A stretch of 64,000 nucleotides of DNA, taken from contig NZ_JAGYHC010000001.1 of assembly GCF_019837165.1 (NCBI RefSeq), positions 3,100,001 to 3,164,000 of the forward strand, in the 5' to 3' direction. Below, in pieces: positions 62,501 to 64,000 of this stretch (positions are counted from its first letter, which is position 1; each line of letters begins with the position of its first letter). A program made the translations under genes and the position numbers. The stretch comes from Virgibacillus sp. NKC19-3 (GTDB taxonomy: Bacteria; Bacillota; Bacilli; Bacillales; Amphibacillaceae). The notes under the pieces were generated by a model that did not search any database, was not told the DNA's origin, and saw nothing but the letters and a program-made list of their open reading frames with translations.

Positions 62501-63379
62501 TTACTCCTTTCTAAATCCTTCCACTTCTTGTTTAGTAGGCATGCCGCCCTGGGCGCCAACTTTTGTCACGGAAAGAGCCGCTGCTGCATTCGCAAACTGA
62601 ACCACTTCATCAATAGATAGTCCACTCCCCAGACGCGCAGCCAATGCTCCGTTAAATGTGTCACCCGCGCCGGTTGTATCTTTTACTTCTACATTGAACC
62701 CCGGTACATGATTGGTTCCATTGTTATAAAATTCCACCCCCTCATCGCCTTTTGTCACAATCAATTTTTCACGAATCGAATCAAAAAGCGGATCATTTTT
62801 CATTGCTTCTACTTCAATTTCATTTGGCGTAAAAAATGTACTTCCCGTTAATAATTCATCCGGCAATGACTGATATGGTGCAGGGTTTACGATAACTGGG
62901 ATATCATATTCCCTTGCGATCTTCAGCGTACGCACCACCGTTTCTATTGGTATCTCTAATTGCATTAATACCACGTCGCTATGTTTAATCTGTTCCCGGT
63001 TCTTTTCTATTAATTCCGGTAGCACAGCATGATTGGCGCCTGGCGCAACAATGATTCGATTATCATTTTCAGACAAAATAATAGTTGCAATCCCGGTTGC
63101 TACCTCATGCATCATAGTGATTCCTTCAATACTAATTCCTTCATGTTTAAGATGATCCAATAGTGTGGTACCAAATGCATCATCCCCAACTGCGCCAATC
63201 ATATTTACATCAGCTCCTACTCTAGCTGCCGCTACGGCTTGATTGGCACCTTTTCCACCCGGATATGTAGCAAAATTATCACCCAGAATCGTTTCCCCTT
63301 GATCCGGCATTTTCGTTGTAGATATTGTTAGGTCCATATTAATACTTCCAACGACACAAACCGTTGATGCTTTTTTCAT
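62501..63379 (-). CDS. rbsK: Ribokinase
   Basis: A 292-aa PfkB-family sugar kinase making ribose 5-phosphate from ribose. 'VVGSINMDLTI' at the start, 'YPGGKGANQAVAAARVG' (substrate and lid residues) and the signature 'DTTGAGDTFNGALAARL' with the catalytic Asp are intact. ATG 63379 has GGAGAGG, while the frame runs to 63436 inside the previous gene. It begins four bases after the stop of the second hydrolase, so the ribose set free by both hydrolases can be used at once. Confidence 0.95.
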   Translation of the reverse strand: MKKASTVCVVGSINMDLTISTTKMPDQGETILGDNFATYPGGKGANQAVAAARVGADVNMIGAVGDDAFGTTLLDHLKHEGISIEGITMMHEVATGIATIILSENDNRIIVAPGANHAVLPELIEKNREQIKHSDVVLMQLEIPIETVVRTLKIAREYDIPVIVNPAPYQSLPDELLTGSTFFTPNEIEVEAMKNDPLFDSIREKLIVTKGDEGVEFYNNGTNHVPGFNVEVKDTTGAGDTFNGALAARLGSGLSIDEVVQFANAAAALSVTKVGAQGGMPTKQEVEGFRKE

Positions 63380-63383
63380 ATAA

Positions 63384-64000
63384 TTACCTCTCCAAAATAG
63401 TTTGAAATATAGATATAAATTTGGCCCTAAATTCATTTACATCTGCATCTATACAGACGGAAACATTTCCATCATCCATATAGTTCGTTATGGTGCATCC
63501 TGCTGCTTCTCCTTCTGTTACCACATTTACATTTGCTCGTTTCACGTCGAAAAGATCTGGGCATGTTAAATAGATGATAGTACATACATCATGGATACTG
63601 ATACTTCCATCGGAATAAGTATGCTTATAGTAATCAAGCATGTCATAAACCATTTTACCAGCATCACCAAGTCCGTTTAGCTTTTCAACATCCTCGTTGG
63701 TAACACTTGTTAAACGCGTCACATCCAAGCCACACATAATAATATGTATATCTGCATCAAAGACAATTTTTGCTGCATGTGGATCAGCAAATATATTAAA
63801 TTCTGCTACTGGTGTTGCGTTACCACCCTCTACGGCTCCACCCATCAGTACAATTTCTTCCATATTGTTCAGTGTCTCCGGAAATGTCTTTAATAATAGG
63901 GCAATGTTGGTAAGCGGTCCAATCGCAACAAGTGTGACAGGCTCTAGGGAATACATAATATGATTTCTCAATGCGACAATAGCGTTCTCATTAGACAACA
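63384..64000 (-). CDS. Nucleoside hydrolase (IUNH family), 5'-truncated
   Basis: The C-terminal 205 or more residues of a second nucleoside hydrolase; the start and calcium loop lie beyond the window. 'VAIGPLTNIALLL', 'VLMGGAVEGGNATPVAEFNIFADPHAAKIV' (in short parts) and 'GLDVT' are classic for pyrimidine- or inosine-uridine-type enzymes. The 'SISIHDVCTIIY' region carries the His-Asp of the active site. It precedes rbsK in one operon, with the hydrolase at 61501 last. Confidence 0.93.
   Translation of the reverse strand, partial: LSNENAIVALRNHIMYSLEPVTLVAIGPLTNIALLLKTFPETLNNMEEIVLMGGAVEGGNATPVAEFNIFADPHAAKIVFDADIHIIMCGLDVTRLTSVTNEDVEKLNGLGDAGKMVYDMLDYYKHTYSDGSISIHDVCTIIYLTCPDLFDVKRANVNVVTEGEAAGCTITNYMDDGNVSVCIDADVNEFRAKFISIFQTILER

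Overview
The window reads as a chromosomal segment of a low-to-moderate GC Gram-positive of the Bacillaceae, most like the halotolerant/alkaliphilic Virgibacillus–Oceanobacillus–Lentibacillus group. The reasons are strong AGGAGG ribosome sites, GTG/TTG starts, class-I preQ1 and SAM-I (S-box) riboswitches, CcpA-type cre sites, a possible sigma-B promoter, and many sodium-coupled or osmolyte transporters (NhaC, BCCT, three SSS/SLC13-type carriers, DAACS). No rRNA, tRNA, CRISPR array, prophage or complete insertion sequence was seen.

Layout. 1–7.2 kb: the end of a peptide-type ABC solute-binding protein, an acyl-CoA ligase, a CoxG-like SRPBCC protein, a TPR-like protein, an AbrB-family membrane protein and type II pantothenate kinase. 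7.6–9.6 kb: queC-queD-queE behind a preQ1 riboswitch. 10.4–13.7 kb: an HxxxDG acyltransferase-like protein, a zinc-ribbon membrane protein and a DUF697 GTPase. 13.8–21.6 kb: asparaginase, tRNA 2-selenouridine synthase, a holin-like micro-toxin, an HTH protein, NhaC, purU and a SecB-like protein. 21.8–28.9 kb: a DCC protein, a Phd–Uma2 fusion behind its own operator, a SAM-riboswitch operon (flavin monooxygenase, 32-aa membrane peptide, Na+ symporter) and a large secreted nuclease-like protein. 29–36.7 kb: an atypical lactate dehydrogenase relative, sbcDC, a RacA-like HTH/coiled-coil protein overlapping a DUF2187 gene, and VanZ. 36.9–43 kb: two GlsB-type proteins around a DAACS carrier, an ASCH protein, BCCT and a frameshifted lipase. 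43.2–49.9 kb: a cellobiose/chitobiose-type PTS operon with its PRD regulator. 50–55 kb: CueP, a second SAM-controlled SSS symporter and CstA under a cre site. 54.7–58.4 kb: murRQP for N-acetylmuramic acid. 58.5–64 kb: DinB, SLC13, queT with a preQ1 riboswitch, and two nucleoside hydrolases around ribokinase.

The genes fall into themes: scavenging of cell-wall and oligosaccharide sugars (cel, mur), of nucleosides (two hydrolases plus RbsK), of queuosine precursors (queT with queCDE), and of sulfur compounds (two S-box units, inferred); salt adaptation; and stress or repair (SbcCD, GlsB).

The most unusual content is non-coding. Two related 52-bp-period tandem arrays lie 28 kb apart, and each unit can fold as a hairpin. 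Three copies of a GAGGCTGGGACA-ended inverted-repeat element are present, one of them splitting a small gene. Two relatives of a roughly 300-bp intergenic repeat also occur. The most interesting protein candidates are the Phd–Uma2 fusion with its flanking inverted-repeat operator and the S-box monooxygenase/micro-peptide/symporter operon.
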